Assembly (NCBI GenBank): GCA_031292175.1
Contig: JARLHQ010000002.1
Coordinates: 1-64,000 of the forward strand
DNA from: Humidesulfovibrio sp.
Lineage (GTDB): Bacteria > Desulfobacterota > Desulfovibrionia > Desulfovibrionales > Desulfovibrionaceae
Direction of reading: 5' to 3'
DNA: 64,000 bases
Positions 26,889 to 36,123 of the stretch are shown one piece after another. A program made the translations under genes and the position numbers. The notes under the pieces are model-generated. The model saw only the letters and a list, made by a program, of their open reading frames with translations. It was not told the DNA's origin and did not search any database. The first letter of the stretch is position 1. Each line of letters starts with the position of its first letter.

Positions 26889-28121
26889 ATGCGCAAGGCT
26901 CTGCCGCTCATCCTGGCGGCGCTGATCACCCTGCCAGGCCTGTGGCTCAAGCTCTCCGGCGCCACCCTGCCGCCGCCGCCCGCGGCGCTGCTCTCGGGCC
27001 TGGCGATCCTGGGCGCCTCGTTCCTGCTCCTGTGGGCCTGCGACGTGGCCCAGCTGGACATTCCGCAGACCCTGGCCCTGGCGGTCGTGGCGCTCATCGC
27101 CGTGCTGCCGGAATACGCCGTGGACATGTACTTCACCTGGCAGGCGGGCAAGCACCCGGAACTGAACTACGCCCACTACGCCATCGCCAACATGACCGGC
27201 GCGAACCGGCTGCTCATCGGCGTGGCCTGGAGCTCGCTGGCGGCCATCCACTGGTTCAAGGTCCGGCGGCGCATCATCCTGGACGTGGAGCAGCGCACCG
27301 AGGTGCTTTTCCTTGGCCTCGCCACGGCCTACGCCTTCTTCGTCCCCATCAAGGGCAGCCTAGCCTGGTACGACGGCATCGTGTTCCTGGCGATCTACGT
27401 CTGGTACATCCGTCTGGCCAGCCAGCGCCCCTGTCAGGAATGCGAGCTGGAAGGGCCAGCCGAGCTCATCGGAGCACTGCCCAAGGCCCGACGCCGCGCC
27501 CTCACCGTGGGCCTGTTCCTCTTCGCCGCCGGAGTCATTCTGGCCAACGCCGAGCTGTTCAGCGAGAACCTCGTGGCCTCGGGCAAGGTTTTCGGCATCA
27601 ACGAGTTCCTGCTCGTGCAGTGGCTCGCGCCCATCGCCTCCGAGGCCCCGGAATTCATCGTGGCCATCATGTTCGTGCTGCGCGGCCAAGCCTCCACAGC
27701 CATGGGCAGCCTGCTCTCGAGCAAGCTCAACCAGTGGACGCTCCTGGTGGGCATGATCCCCGGCGTGTACGGCCTGGCCAGCGGCACCTTCGCGCACCCT
27801 TTGCCCCTGGGGACGTATCAGCTGCACGAGATCTTCCTCACGGCGGCGCAGTCGCTCCTGGCCGTGGCGCTCCTGGCCTCGCTCTCCTTAAGCCCCGGCG
27901 CGGCGGCTCTGCTCTTCAGCATGTTCGCGGGCCAGCTGCTCAGCCCCTATGTCGCGCACGGGCTGAATCTGCCGCCCCTGCCCTGGGGCAACGGCACGGA
28001 TGGCCTGCACCAGCTCTTCAGCGCGGGCTATGTGGTCATGTTCCTGATCGTGGCCTGGATGAAGCGGCAGGACGTGTGGGCCCTGCGGCACGGCGCCAGC
28101 GTGGAGCAGCGGATCATTTAG
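26889..28121 (+). CDS. Sodium/calcium (cation) exchanger family membrane protein
   Basis: A 410-aa integral membrane protein with about ten hydrophobic segments. Two inverted alpha-repeats of the CaCA exchanger family can be seen: ALIAVLPEYAVDMYF with NMTGANRLLIG, and PIASEAPEFIVAIMF with GSLLSSKLNQWTLLVG. The acidic residues in PEYAVD and SEAPEF are the likely ion ligands. A central loop carries CQECELEG. The transported ions cannot be read from sequence. A terminator follows. Confidence 0.82.
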   Translation: MRKALPLILAALITLPGLWLKLSGATLPPPPAALLSGLAILGASFLLLWACDVAQLDIPQTLALAVVALIAVLPEYAVDMYFTWQAGKHPELNYAHYAIANMTGANRLLIGVAWSSLAAIHWFKVRRRIILDVEQRTEVLFLGLATAYAFFVPIKGSLAWYDGIVFLAIYVWYIRLASQRPCQECELEGPAELIGALPKARRRALTVGLFLFAAGVILANAELFSENLVASGKVFGINEFLLVQWLAPIASEAPEFIVAIMFVLRGQASTAMGSLLSSKLNQWTLLVGMIPGVYGLASGTFAHPLPLGTYQLHEIFLTAAQSLLAVALLASLSLSPGAAALLFSMFAGQLLSPYVAHGLNLPPLPWGNGTDGLHQLFSAGYVVMFLIVAWMKRQDVWALRHGASVEQRII

Positions 28122-28160
28122 CCCGCGCGACGATAGCGGCACGTCCGGCAAAAGGACGCG

Positions 28161-28199
28161 CGGCCAAGCGCCCGGGTGGCGCGGAGGGCCGTTTTTTTT
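28161..28199 (+). terminator. Intrinsic terminator after the exchanger gene
   Basis: CGGCC/GGCCG outer and GCGCC/GGCGC inner stems are followed by eight T residues. Confidence 0.85.
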
Positions 28200-28234
28200 G
28201 GGGGCAACGCCGCGCGGACTGTGCGGCGCGGAAC

Positions 28235-30127
28235 TTACACCTTGCAGGTGCTCAGCGGCGGGGGCAACGGCTGGGGCACGACGAGATCGCCCTGCTCCTG
28301 CAGGGTGCGCACGCGGTGCATGCCGCTGGCGTAGGCCTCGAACACCGCCCTGCGGTCCAGCATGCCCAACAGTTCAGCCTCGCCCTCATCCGCCTGGGCG
28401 GTGGCGAAAACCGGCAGCTGCGCATAGCCGGACTCCACGAACTTCAAGAGCGCGGCATAGAGGTCTTCCTCAGGGGTCACGTAATAGAGCGGCCCCATGA
28501 TCTCACCCGCCACCACCAGGTCGAAGAGCGCCTTCTCGAATACCAACCCACGCACGCGGTCGATGTCCAGCAGGCCCCGGATGCGGCCGCAGGCGTCGCG
28601 CACGGGGAAGCTCTTGCCCTCGCTGTTGCGCATGAGGTCCGCGATGACACCGAGGGTCGAGCCGGCCTCAAGCACGGGCGGAATGCGGGGGGTGAAGCGC
28701 CCGCGCACGGTGTGCTCCTCCAGCAGGTTCACCGTGGCGTCGGCCGCGTGGGCCGGGGAGTCGAACTTGGTCTCCACCTGGTTGTCGTAGAGCGAAACCC
28801 TGCGGCACAGGGCGATGCACAAGGCCGAGGCCAGCATCAGCGGGGCGAGCAGGCCATAGCCGCGCGAAAGTTCGCAGACCATGATCAGCGGGCCGATGGG
28901 GGCCTTGGCGATGCCGGAAAAAAGGGCCGCCATGCCCACCAGGACGTAGCTGCCGGGCTCCAGCGCGATGTTGGGCCACAAGGCGTGGGCCGCCTCGCCC
29001 ACCAGGCCGCCGGAAAGTCCGCCCACCATGAGCGCCGGGGCGAACATGCCGCCGCTCATGCCGGAGCCGATGGTCATGCTGGTGGCGAGGGTTTTGCCCA
29101 GCAGCATGGCCAGCAGCATCAACGCGGGCACCTGCCCCAGGATGGCCATCTCCAGCCAGCCGTAGCCGCCGGAGAGCGCCTGGGGGAACACCGCGCCGAT
29201 GGAGCCGGCCAGAAGACCGCCCAGGCCCAGGGTCCACATGATGCCGAGCCGTTCGCGCACGGGGGCGAAAAGGCGGTTCTTGCAGGCCCGGAAGGTGCTG
29301 ACGAACATCAGGCCCGTGGCCGAGCAGACCACGGCCAGCACGGCGTAGAAGATCAGCTCGCGCGGATCCTTGAACTGGAAGGCCGGGGCCGAGAGGATGT
29401 GCTCCGTGCCGAAGAAAAAGCTGAACACGGAATAGGCCGTGGCCGAACTCATGACCGCGGGCAGAATGGCTTCGGCCTCGAAGTCCTCGCGGTAGATGAC
29501 CTCCACCGCCGTGAGCGCGCCGCCCAGCGGGGCCCGGAAGATGGCTCCCAGGCCGCCAGCGGCGCCAGCAAGCAGCAGGAGGCGACGCTCCCGCGCGGAG
29601 AGCTTCATCTTCTGCGCGATCCAGGAGCCGATGCCGCCGCAAATCTGGGCGATGGGGCCTTCGCGTCCGGCGCTGCAACCGCTGGCGATGGTCAGGATGG
29701 AGGCCAGCCCACGGATCAGGGGCACGCGGGGGGGCATGTGGCCCGCGCCGCGGTGGAACACGCGGGTGGTGGCATCAGTGCCATCCGTGCCGGAATGAAT
29801 GGTTTCCGGAATATAACGCTGGATGAAGAATCCGGTGAGAAGCCCGACCAGGGAGGTGAACACGGGCACAAGCCAGGGCCGGTACACCCCAGGCTGCATT
29901 TCAAAAAGGTGCTCCCCAGCCGGACTCGGCAGGGTGACGCCAGCAAGCCCGCGCAGGAGATAGGTCTGCAGGTATTCGACGGAGACGAAATACGCGGACG
30001 CGGCCAAACCGGCGGCAAGGCCCACGGCGATGCCATAGGTGAGCCAACGCCAGGAATGTGCGTGGCGCAAGGCGGCAAGGGCCGCAGCAAGGCCCTTGGC
30101 CAATCGTGTAACAGCGGCGGCAGGCAT
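28235..30127 (-). CDS. CLC-family chloride channel/transporter with C-terminal CBS domains
   Basis: A 630-aa protein: an 18-helix-type CLC core (about 30-450) and a pair of CBS domains (about 480-610). SAGREGPIAQ holds the gating glutamate E156, and GSGMSGGMFAPALMVGG is the second conserved loop. Two positions depart from the E. coli antiporter: the GSGIP selectivity loop is replaced by HSGTDGT (111-117), and the inner proton glutamate (E203 in E. coli) aligns with V210 in APLGGALTAVEVI. Valine there is typical of CLC channels. It faces the exchanger gene convergently. Confidence 0.88.
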   Translation of the reverse strand: MPAAAVTRLAKGLAAALAALRHAHSWRWLTYGIAVGLAAGLAASAYFVSVEYLQTYLLRGLAGVTLPSPAGEHLFEMQPGVYRPWLVPVFTSLVGLLTGFFIQRYIPETIHSGTDGTDATTRVFHRGAGHMPPRVPLIRGLASILTIASGCSAGREGPIAQICGGIGSWIAQKMKLSARERRLLLLAGAAGGLGAIFRAPLGGALTAVEVIYREDFEAEAILPAVMSSATAYSVFSFFFGTEHILSAPAFQFKDPRELIFYAVLAVVCSATGLMFVSTFRACKNRLFAPVRERLGIMWTLGLGGLLAGSIGAVFPQALSGGYGWLEMAILGQVPALMLLAMLLGKTLATSMTIGSGMSGGMFAPALMVGGLSGGLVGEAAHALWPNIALEPGSYVLVGMAALFSGIAKAPIGPLIMVCELSRGYGLLAPLMLASALCIALCRRVSLYDNQVETKFDSPAHAADATVNLLEEHTVRGRFTPRIPPVLEAGSTLGVIADLMRNSEGKSFPVRDACGRIRGLLDIDRVRGLVFEKALFDLVVAGEIMGPLYYVTPEEDLYAALLKFVESGYAQLPVFATAQADEGEAELLGMLDRRAVFEAYASGMHRVRTLQEQGDLVVPQPLPPPLSTCKV

Positions 30128-30285
30128 AGCTGCTTTGGCTACGCCCTGAACACCGCCGGGTCAACGCCCAAACCGGTTCGAGGATCCTAGCGCGGCGCGG
30201 CCTTGTTGACTTCTCTTCGTCCAAATCCTAAAGCGTTGCATAGTGGAGTGTCCTTTGCCTCCACTGGAAACGAAAGGAGGGCACC

Positions 30286-31140
30286 ATGCGCCGCGGCACC
30301 AAAACCATCCTGCACGGCAACGTGGTCATAGAAGGCGCGGGCGTCCGCCTGCGCAGAATGTTCGGCTATGCCGATGTCCCGGCTTTTGATCCCTTCCTCA
30401 TGCTCGACGATTTCCGCTCCGACACCCCAGCCGACTACCTCAACGGTTTTCCCTGGCACCCGCACCGGGGCATCGAAACCATCACCTACGTGCTGCGCGG
30501 TCATGTGGAGCACGGCGACAGCATGGGCAACCGGGGGGCCATCTCCTCCGGCGACGTGCAGTGGATGACCGCGGGCAGCGGCATCATCCACCAGGAAATG
30601 CCTCAGGGCGATCCACAGGGCTCCATGCACGGCTTCCAGCTCTGGGCCAACCTGCCCGCCCGGCAGAAGATGATACCGCCACGCTACCGGAGCATCACGG
30701 CCGGGCGGATTCCCGTGGCGGAACTGCCCGGAGGCGTGCGCGTCAAGGTCATTGCCGGAACGGTGAATGGCGTACGCGGCCCCATGGAGGAAATCGCCAT
30801 CGACCCGGAGTATCTGGAGTGCGCCGTGCCGCCGGGCGTGGCGTTCACGCATCCCACCCGGCGCGGCTACACGGCAGTGCTCTATGTCATCGGCGGCACG
30901 GGTCTTGTGAACGACGCCCCGGTCCGGAATCACGACCTGGTGCTGTTTGAGGACGGCGACGAGCTGGCCCTCGAAGCCACGGGCGAGGCCGGGGACGAGC
31001 CCCTGCGCTTCCTGTTGCTCACGGGCAAGCCCCTGGGCGAGCCCGTGGCCTGGCACGGCCCTATCGTCATGAACACCGAGGAGGAACTCCAGAAAACCTT
31101 CGAAGAGCTGCAGCAGGGCACCTTCCTCAAACAGGGCTAG
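30286..31140 (+). CDS. Pirin family protein
   Basis: A 284-aa bicupin. The metal ligands of pirin are conserved: H58 and H60 in WHPHRGIET, H102 and E104 in IIHQEMPQ. Human pirin is an iron protein, and bacterial homologues can show quercetin 2,3-dioxygenase activity; the role here is unknown. The C-terminal pirin domain covers about 175-275. GGAGG precedes the ATG. It is monocistronic with a strong bidirectional terminator after it. Confidence 0.9.
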   Translation: MRRGTKTILHGNVVIEGAGVRLRRMFGYADVPAFDPFLMLDDFRSDTPADYLNGFPWHPHRGIETITYVLRGHVEHGDSMGNRGAISSGDVQWMTAGSGIIHQEMPQGDPQGSMHGFQLWANLPARQKMIPPRYRSITAGRIPVAELPGGVRVKVIAGTVNGVRGPMEEIAIDPEYLECAVPPGVAFTHPTRRGYTAVLYVIGGTGLVNDAPVRNHDLVLFEDGDELALEATGEAGDEPLRFLLLTGKPLGEPVAWHGPIVMNTEEELQKTFEELQQGTFLKQG

Positions 31141-31192
31141 GGCGCGTCCCCGGCGGCTTCCGCTCCGGCCTCGGGTCCCGGCTGGGCGGCGT

Positions 31193-31231
31193 GAAAAAGG
31201 CCCTGGTCGTTCAAACGCGACCAGGGCCTTT
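31193..31231. terminator. Bidirectional terminator between pirin and the MauE-like gene
   Basis: GGCCCTGGTCG (31198-31208) pairs perfectly with 31217-31227; A and T tracts flank both sides. Confidence 0.9.
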
Positions 31232-31250
31232 TGGCGGAGGAGGGAGGCTG

Positions 31251-31721
31251 CTAGCTGTGGAGTTGCAAGGCGTTGCCCGCGCGGCGGCGAGCCTCCACGG
31301 TGAACAGGGCCAGGCCGAGCAGCAAAGCGTCGCGGCCGATGTACCAGAGCATGGGCGCGGTCTCTTCCGGGCTGGAGGAAAAGCAACCGCAGGCGACGTC
31401 GATGCCCCGAAAGTAGTCAATAAAGAGCGCGATCCAGAAGACCGCCAGCAGACCCGTGGCCAGGGCCAGCGCGCCATCGCACAAAAAGCCCGTGAACAGG
31501 CACACCCCGATGGTCAGCTCAAGCCAGGGCAGCCACAGGGCCGTGAGGTTCGCCAAGGGCTCCGGCAGCAAGTGGTAGGCCTTCACGATGACCGCGAAGT
31601 CGTGCGGATGGATGATCTTGTCCGCGCTGGCGTAGAGGAAAATCCCGGCCAGGACCAGGCGCAGCATCCACTCCACGCCGTCCCAGGGCACGAGGCCTAC
31701 TTGTTCTCGCAATCCTTGCAT
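31251..31721 (-). CDS. MauE/DoxX-like membrane protein
   Basis: A 156-aa protein with four hydrophobic segments, starting MQGLREQVGLVPW. LRLVLAGIFLYASADKIIHP and the ACGCFSSS motif near residue 105 are typical of the MauE/DoxX superfamily, which is linked to thiol redox and quinone chemistry in membranes. The ATG at 31721 lies inside the end of the rhodanese gene (25-nt overlap), indicating coupled translation and a shared function. Confidence 0.8.
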   Translation of the reverse strand: MQGLREQVGLVPWDGVEWMLRLVLAGIFLYASADKIIHPHDFAVIVKAYHLLPEPLANLTALWLPWLELTIGVCLFTGFLCDGALALATGLLAVFWIALFIDYFRGIDVACGCFSSSPEETAPMLWYIGRDALLLGLALFTVEARRRAGNALQLHS

Positions 31722-32236
31722 ATGCCCCCCTGGCTGGCGGCCCCGGCCTTGGACGGACCGGCCGACCCCTTGGCGATGGGCAGCTTCTCCGCCTGCCACA
31801 GGCTCCAGCCGTTCTTCAGCACATAGACGTTCTTGATGCCCGCGTCGCGCAGTTGCTTGGCCAAGTTGTGGCTCAAGGGGCAGAGCTCACCGTCGCAATA
31901 CGTGATGACGGCCTCCTTGCCGACGAGCTGCGGCTTGATGTCTTGGAACCGGGAGGCGAACTCGATCGGGGGCAGAGAGATGGAGCCCTGGATGTGGCTC
32001 AGCGAGTATTCGTACTGCGAGCGCGCGTCCAGGAACACGGCTCGGCCGGTGGCGAACAGGAGCGCGGCGTCCTTAATGCCGATCTCACCGCCGGACCTGT
32101 CCAACTGCACCGCGCTCGGTGCGGCCAGCACCGGCGCCGGGCCGCCGGGCCGCAGGGCGTTCGCCACCAGGGCAAGGGTGACGGAAAGGGCAAGAATGCC
32201 AAAGGACTGAACGAGGAGTCTTGGAACAAGGCGCAT
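31697..32236 (-). CDS. Membrane-anchored rhodanese-domain protein with a C-terminal CxxC
   Basis: A 179-aa protein: an N-terminal signal/anchor helix (about 8-26), then a rhodanese domain (about 45-150) with VFLDARSQYEYSLSHIQGS and candidate active cysteine in VITYCDGELCPLS. The domain probably faces the periplasm. It ends ICKDCENK, adding a CxxC redox pair. GGAGA precedes the ATG at 32236; an upstream extension to 32362 has no similarity. It could carry sulfane sulfur for the MauE-like partner, which is inference. Confidence 0.85.
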   Translation of the reverse strand: MRLVPRLLVQSFGILALSVTLALVANALRPGGPAPVLAAPSAVQLDRSGGEIGIKDAALLFATGRAVFLDARSQYEYSLSHIQGSISLPPIEFASRFQDIKPQLVGKEAVITYCDGELCPLSHNLAKQLRDAGIKNVYVLKNGWSLWQAEKLPIAKGSAGPSKAGAASQGGICKDCENK

Positions 32237-32613
32237 GACGTTCTCCGCTGGTTGAACCCACCCCCACAACCCAGGGGCCTTTGCCGAACTGGCGCACCCT
32301 ATTCCAAGGCCGGGCGGATTGCAATTTCCACGCGCCGAAAACCCTGAGCCGACAGGGGCCATGCCGCGCCGAAGACGCCAACACTAATTTCTAGAAAGCT
32401 GCTCGAAAATATCAACCCGCCCTTTCCCAACGCTGCCTGTTGGCCGCCTCGTGCTACGTATTAGTATCTAGATTTTTTCTAGATGAAACGCGAACGGCTA
32501 CAAACACAGGCGAAAATTACAGAATGGGTTTTCGGCCAAGAGGCGCAACCGTCAACGAATACATGTCGCTCCCCATTGGCCGCCCGAAAAAGGCGGCTTC
32601 CACTCTTGCTCCC
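32237..32613. other. Intergenic region with two TCTAGA-centred inverted repeats
   Basis: A 377-nt AT-richer gap upstream of the rhodanese gene and downstream of chrA. TTTCTAGAAA (32390-32399) is a perfect palindrome, and 32466-32484 holds a second TCTAGA inverted repeat (listed separately). No gene is seen. GCCGCC and GGCGGC near 32580-32600 could form a weak chrA terminator. Confidence 0.5.
32466..32484. repeat. Inverted repeat ATCTAGA-T5-TCTAGAT
   Basis: Perfect 7-bp arms around five T residues. With the TTTCTAGAAA palindrome 70 nt away it forms a pair of look-alike sites in GC-rich surroundings, as an operator would. Confidence 0.5.
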
Positions 32614-33888
32614 CTATCCCAGCAGAGGCCACACCGCGCCCAGAACGCCGCAGGCCAGCAGCAGGATGGACGCGGGGATGCGCCAGCGCCACAGGACCAG
32701 GCCCGCGGCTGCGGCCAGGGCGAGCGGGAAGACGTCCAGCCCGCCGCCGAGGCCCCGGGGCCAGAAGGTGGCCGTGGCGAAAAGAAGGTCCAGCTTCAGG
32801 ATCACCCCGACCATGGCGGCGGAGATGCCCGTGAAGGCCGAGCGCAGCCTTGGGCTGGCAAGGAGGGACTCCAGGTGCGGCGCGCCCGCGAAGACCAGGA
32901 AGAAGCCCGGCAGGATCAGGCCGAAGGTGGCCAGCAGCCCGCCCAACGCTCCGGCCGCCAGCGGCGTCAGCCCGCCGGGATGGCCGTAGGCCGTCATGAA
33001 GCCTGCGTGCTGTACGGCCAGCACAAGCGGCCCAGGCGCGAGGCCCGCCAGCCCCAGCCCCAGGGCCAGCTGGTCCTGGCCGGTCCAGCCCAGGCGCAAG
33101 GCCATGTCCGACACGAAGGAGAGCACGCCGTAGGGCTCGCCAAAGGCCAGAAAGCTGGCCCGGGTGTAAAAGTTCAGGATGCGCGGCAGCAGGGAGCCCG
33201 GCCCGGAAAAGAAAAACACCGGCAGCGCCACCACGAGCCACAGCGCGGCGAAGCCCGCCCCCAACCGGCCCACGCGCCGCCAGGGCGACTGCCCGAGCGG
33301 CTGCGGCCCCGCCTTTTCCAGTGCGCCGCCAGGACAGAAGATGTCCGGCCGCACCTGGCCCAGCCACAAGGACATGAGCACGGCCACGACAATGACGCCG
33401 TAGAACTTGAGCCGCAGGCCGTAGCCCATGAGGAAGCTCACGGCGGCAAAGCCATAGAACACCGGGTGCACCAGGGCCTCTTTGGACGCGCGCCACAAGG
33501 CCTGGGCCACCAAGACCACCACGGCCGCGGCAAGGCCCCGAAAGAAGCCAGCCATCAGGGGCGCGCCGCCGCACACCACGGCCAGGCCGCTCAACGCAAG
33601 CATGAGCAGCACCGAGGGCAGCAGAGAGAACAGTCCGGCGGCCAGCCCGCCCCGGATGCCGAAGAGCCGCCAGCCCAGGTACACTGCCAACTGCTGCGCC
33701 CGCGACCCAGGCAGCAGCAGGCAGAAGCTCCGGGCGCGCTCAAAAAGCCCGTCCTCGACCCAGCCGCGCGCGGCCACAATGTCCGCGCGCATCCTGGCGA
33801 TCTGCGCGTCCGGTCCGCCGAAGTTGACGAACCCCAGACGCAGCCAGTAGCGGCGGAACTCACGGAAAGTCGGCGGGTTGGTGTGCAT
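32614..33888 (-). CDS. chrA: Chromate transporter ChrA family (two-domain)
   Basis: A 424-aa membrane protein with two homologous halves. The N-terminal half has LGFVNFGGPDAQIARMRADIV and the LLPGSRAQQLAVYLGW motif; the second half contains LAFGEPYGVLSFVSDM and GLAGLAPGPLVLAVQHAGF. ChrA proteins extrude or import chromate; some members act on related oxyanions. The ATG at 33888 (MHTNPPTFREFRRYW) fits the family. The Shine-Dalgarno is weak. No chrB regulator is adjacent. Confidence 0.88.
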   Translation of the reverse strand: MHTNPPTFREFRRYWLRLGFVNFGGPDAQIARMRADIVAARGWVEDGLFERARSFCLLLPGSRAQQLAVYLGWRLFGIRGGLAAGLFSLLPSVLLMLALSGLAVVCGGAPLMAGFFRGLAAAVVVLVAQALWRASKEALVHPVFYGFAAVSFLMGYGLRLKFYGVIVVAVLMSLWLGQVRPDIFCPGGALEKAGPQPLGQSPWRRVGRLGAGFAALWLVVALPVFFFSGPGSLLPRILNFYTRASFLAFGEPYGVLSFVSDMALRLGWTGQDQLALGLGLAGLAPGPLVLAVQHAGFMTAYGHPGGLTPLAAGALGGLLATFGLILPGFFLVFAGAPHLESLLASPRLRSAFTGISAAMVGVILKLDLLFATATFWPRGLGGGLDVFPLALAAAAGLVLWRWRIPASILLLACGVLGAVWPLLG

Positions 33889-34034
33889 GGGCTCTTGTGG
33901 CAATTTCCCCGCCGCTTGTCGATCCCCCGCGCCCTCGCAGAATAATGCAAAAACATGCACTGTAATATGCGCCATCTTGCACACAACGGGACAGCAATCT
34001 GCAACCAATCCTTGCGGCGGGCCGTCTTTAACGC

Positions 34035-34049
34035 TGGCACGGATCTCGC
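34035..34049 (+). promoter_or_regulatory. Possible sigma54 promoter upstream of the MacA-like gene
   Basis: TGGCACG, four bases, then TCGC gives a -24/-12 pattern with correct spacing and one mismatch in the -12 element (TCGC instead of TTGC). It lies about 125 nt before the adaptor start. No enhancer-binding gene is adjacent. Confidence 0.35.
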
Positions 34050-34175
34050 AAACAAGCGTTTGACCGGTAGAAAACGCAGGGCGTGCGCTTTGCATTTCCC
34101 CCGTTCAAACCAGACGCAAGCCCTCGCCAGGGAGGAAGCTTCCCCCTGACATATCCACGCAGACAGGAGACACGC

Positions 34176-35405
34176 TTGAATCCTCGCAATATTTTTCAGA
34201 AAAAAGCCCGTCTGGCGTTCCTCGCCGCCCTGCTCCTGGCGGCGGTTGGCGGCGGCTACTACGCCCTGCGCGGCGGCAAGACCACAACCGTCTACCGCAC
34301 GGAGAAGGCCGCGCGCGGCGACATCACCTCGACCGTCACCTCTTCGGGTAGCATCGCCCCGCTCGTCACGGTCACCGTGGGCACGCCCGTTTCGGGCATC
34401 ATCAAATCGCTTTACGCGGACTACAACTCCCTGGTGAAGAAAGACCAGGTCATCGCCCAGATCGATCCGGCCACCTATAACGCCCTGGTGGAGCAGAACC
34501 GCGGCAGCTACCTGAACGCCGTGGCCAACCTGGAGAAGGCCAAGGTGACGCTCGTGGACGCCAACCGCACGCTCAAGCGCTACCAGGAGTTGGTGAAGGA
34601 TGGCTCCGTGGCCGTGAGCGACTACGACACCTACGACACCGCCGCGGCCTCGGCCAAGGCCGCCGTGGGCGCGGCCGAGGGCAGCGTAGCCCAGGCCAAG
34701 GGCTCCTACGACCAGGCCAAGACCAATCTCAACTACACCACCATCGTCTCGCCCGTGGACGGCATCGTCATCTCCCGCGCGGTGGAGGTGGGCCAGACCG
34801 TGACCGCGAGCATGTCCACCCCGACGCTTTTCACCATCGCCCAGGATCTGACCAAGATGCAGATCAACGCCACGGTGGACGAGTCGGACATCGCCAGGGT
34901 GCATGAGGGCGGCAACGCCAGCTTCTCCGTGGACGCCTTTCCCGAGGAGACCTTTCCCGGCGTGGTGACCCAGGTGCGCAACGCCGCCACCACCACCTCC
35001 AACGTGGTGACCTACAGCGTCATCCTGGCGGTGGACAACTCCGCGCTGAAACTCCGGCCCGGCATGACGGCCAATGTCACCTTCGTGGCCGCCACGCGCC
35101 AGAACGCGCTCAAGGTCCCCACCGCCGCCCTGCGCTACCGGCCCAAGGCGGCCACGGACCAGAAGCAGGCGCCTCTGCCCAAGCTCGGCCCCGGCCAGAA
35201 ACGCATCTACGTGCTGAAGGACGGCCGCCCGGAACCCGTGGTCATCACCACGGGCATCGGCAACGACAAAGAGACCGAGGTGGCCCAGGGCGATCTCGCC
35301 GAGGGCGCGGACATCATCCTGGAAGAGCAGACGGCCACCACGTCCGCCGCCAAGTCCAATCCCTTGAGCACGCGCAGCGGGCCGGGCATGGGACCCCCGC
35401 GGTAG
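34176..35405 (+). CDS. macA: Periplasmic adaptor subunit (MacA/HlyD type)
   Basis: A 409-aa membrane-fusion protein: an N-terminal transmembrane anchor (about 8-28), a lipoyl half-motif [27 protein letters not shown], a helical hairpin (about 105-185), the second lipoyl half [15 protein letters not shown] and a beta-barrel. It links an inner-membrane pump to an outer-membrane channel. TTG 34176 is chosen because CAGGAGA precedes it; the ATG at 34083 lacks a site. The tail is alanine/serine-rich. macB-type genes follow. Confidence 0.88.
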   Translation: MNPRNIFQKKARLAFLAALLLAAVGGGYYALRGGKTTTVYRTEKAARGDITSTVTSSGSIAPLVTVTVGTPVSGIIKSLYADYNSLVKKDQVIAQIDPATYNALVEQNRGSYLNAVANLEKAKVTLVDANRTLKRYQELVKDGSVAVSDYDTYDTAAASAKAAVGAAEGSVAQAKGSYDQAKTNLNYTTIVSPVDGIVISRAVEVGQTVTASMSTPTLFTIAQDLTKMQINATVDESDIARVHEGGNASFSVDAFPEETFPGVVTQVRNAATTTSNVVTYSVILAVDNSALKLRPGMTANVTFVAATRQNALKVPTAALRYRPKAATDQKQAPLPKLGPGQKRIYVLKDGRPEPVVITTGIGNDKETEVAQGDLAEGADIILEEQTATTSAAKSNPLSTRSGPGMGPPR

Positions 35406-35415
35406 GGGGCGCGTC

Positions 35416-36123
<708 letters not shown>

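Noticed and set aside
26942..30190. Plus-strand open frame of 1082 codons
   Set aside because: Shadow of the exchanger (another frame) and of the CLC gene (opposite strand); His/Arg/Gly-rich with no family motif.
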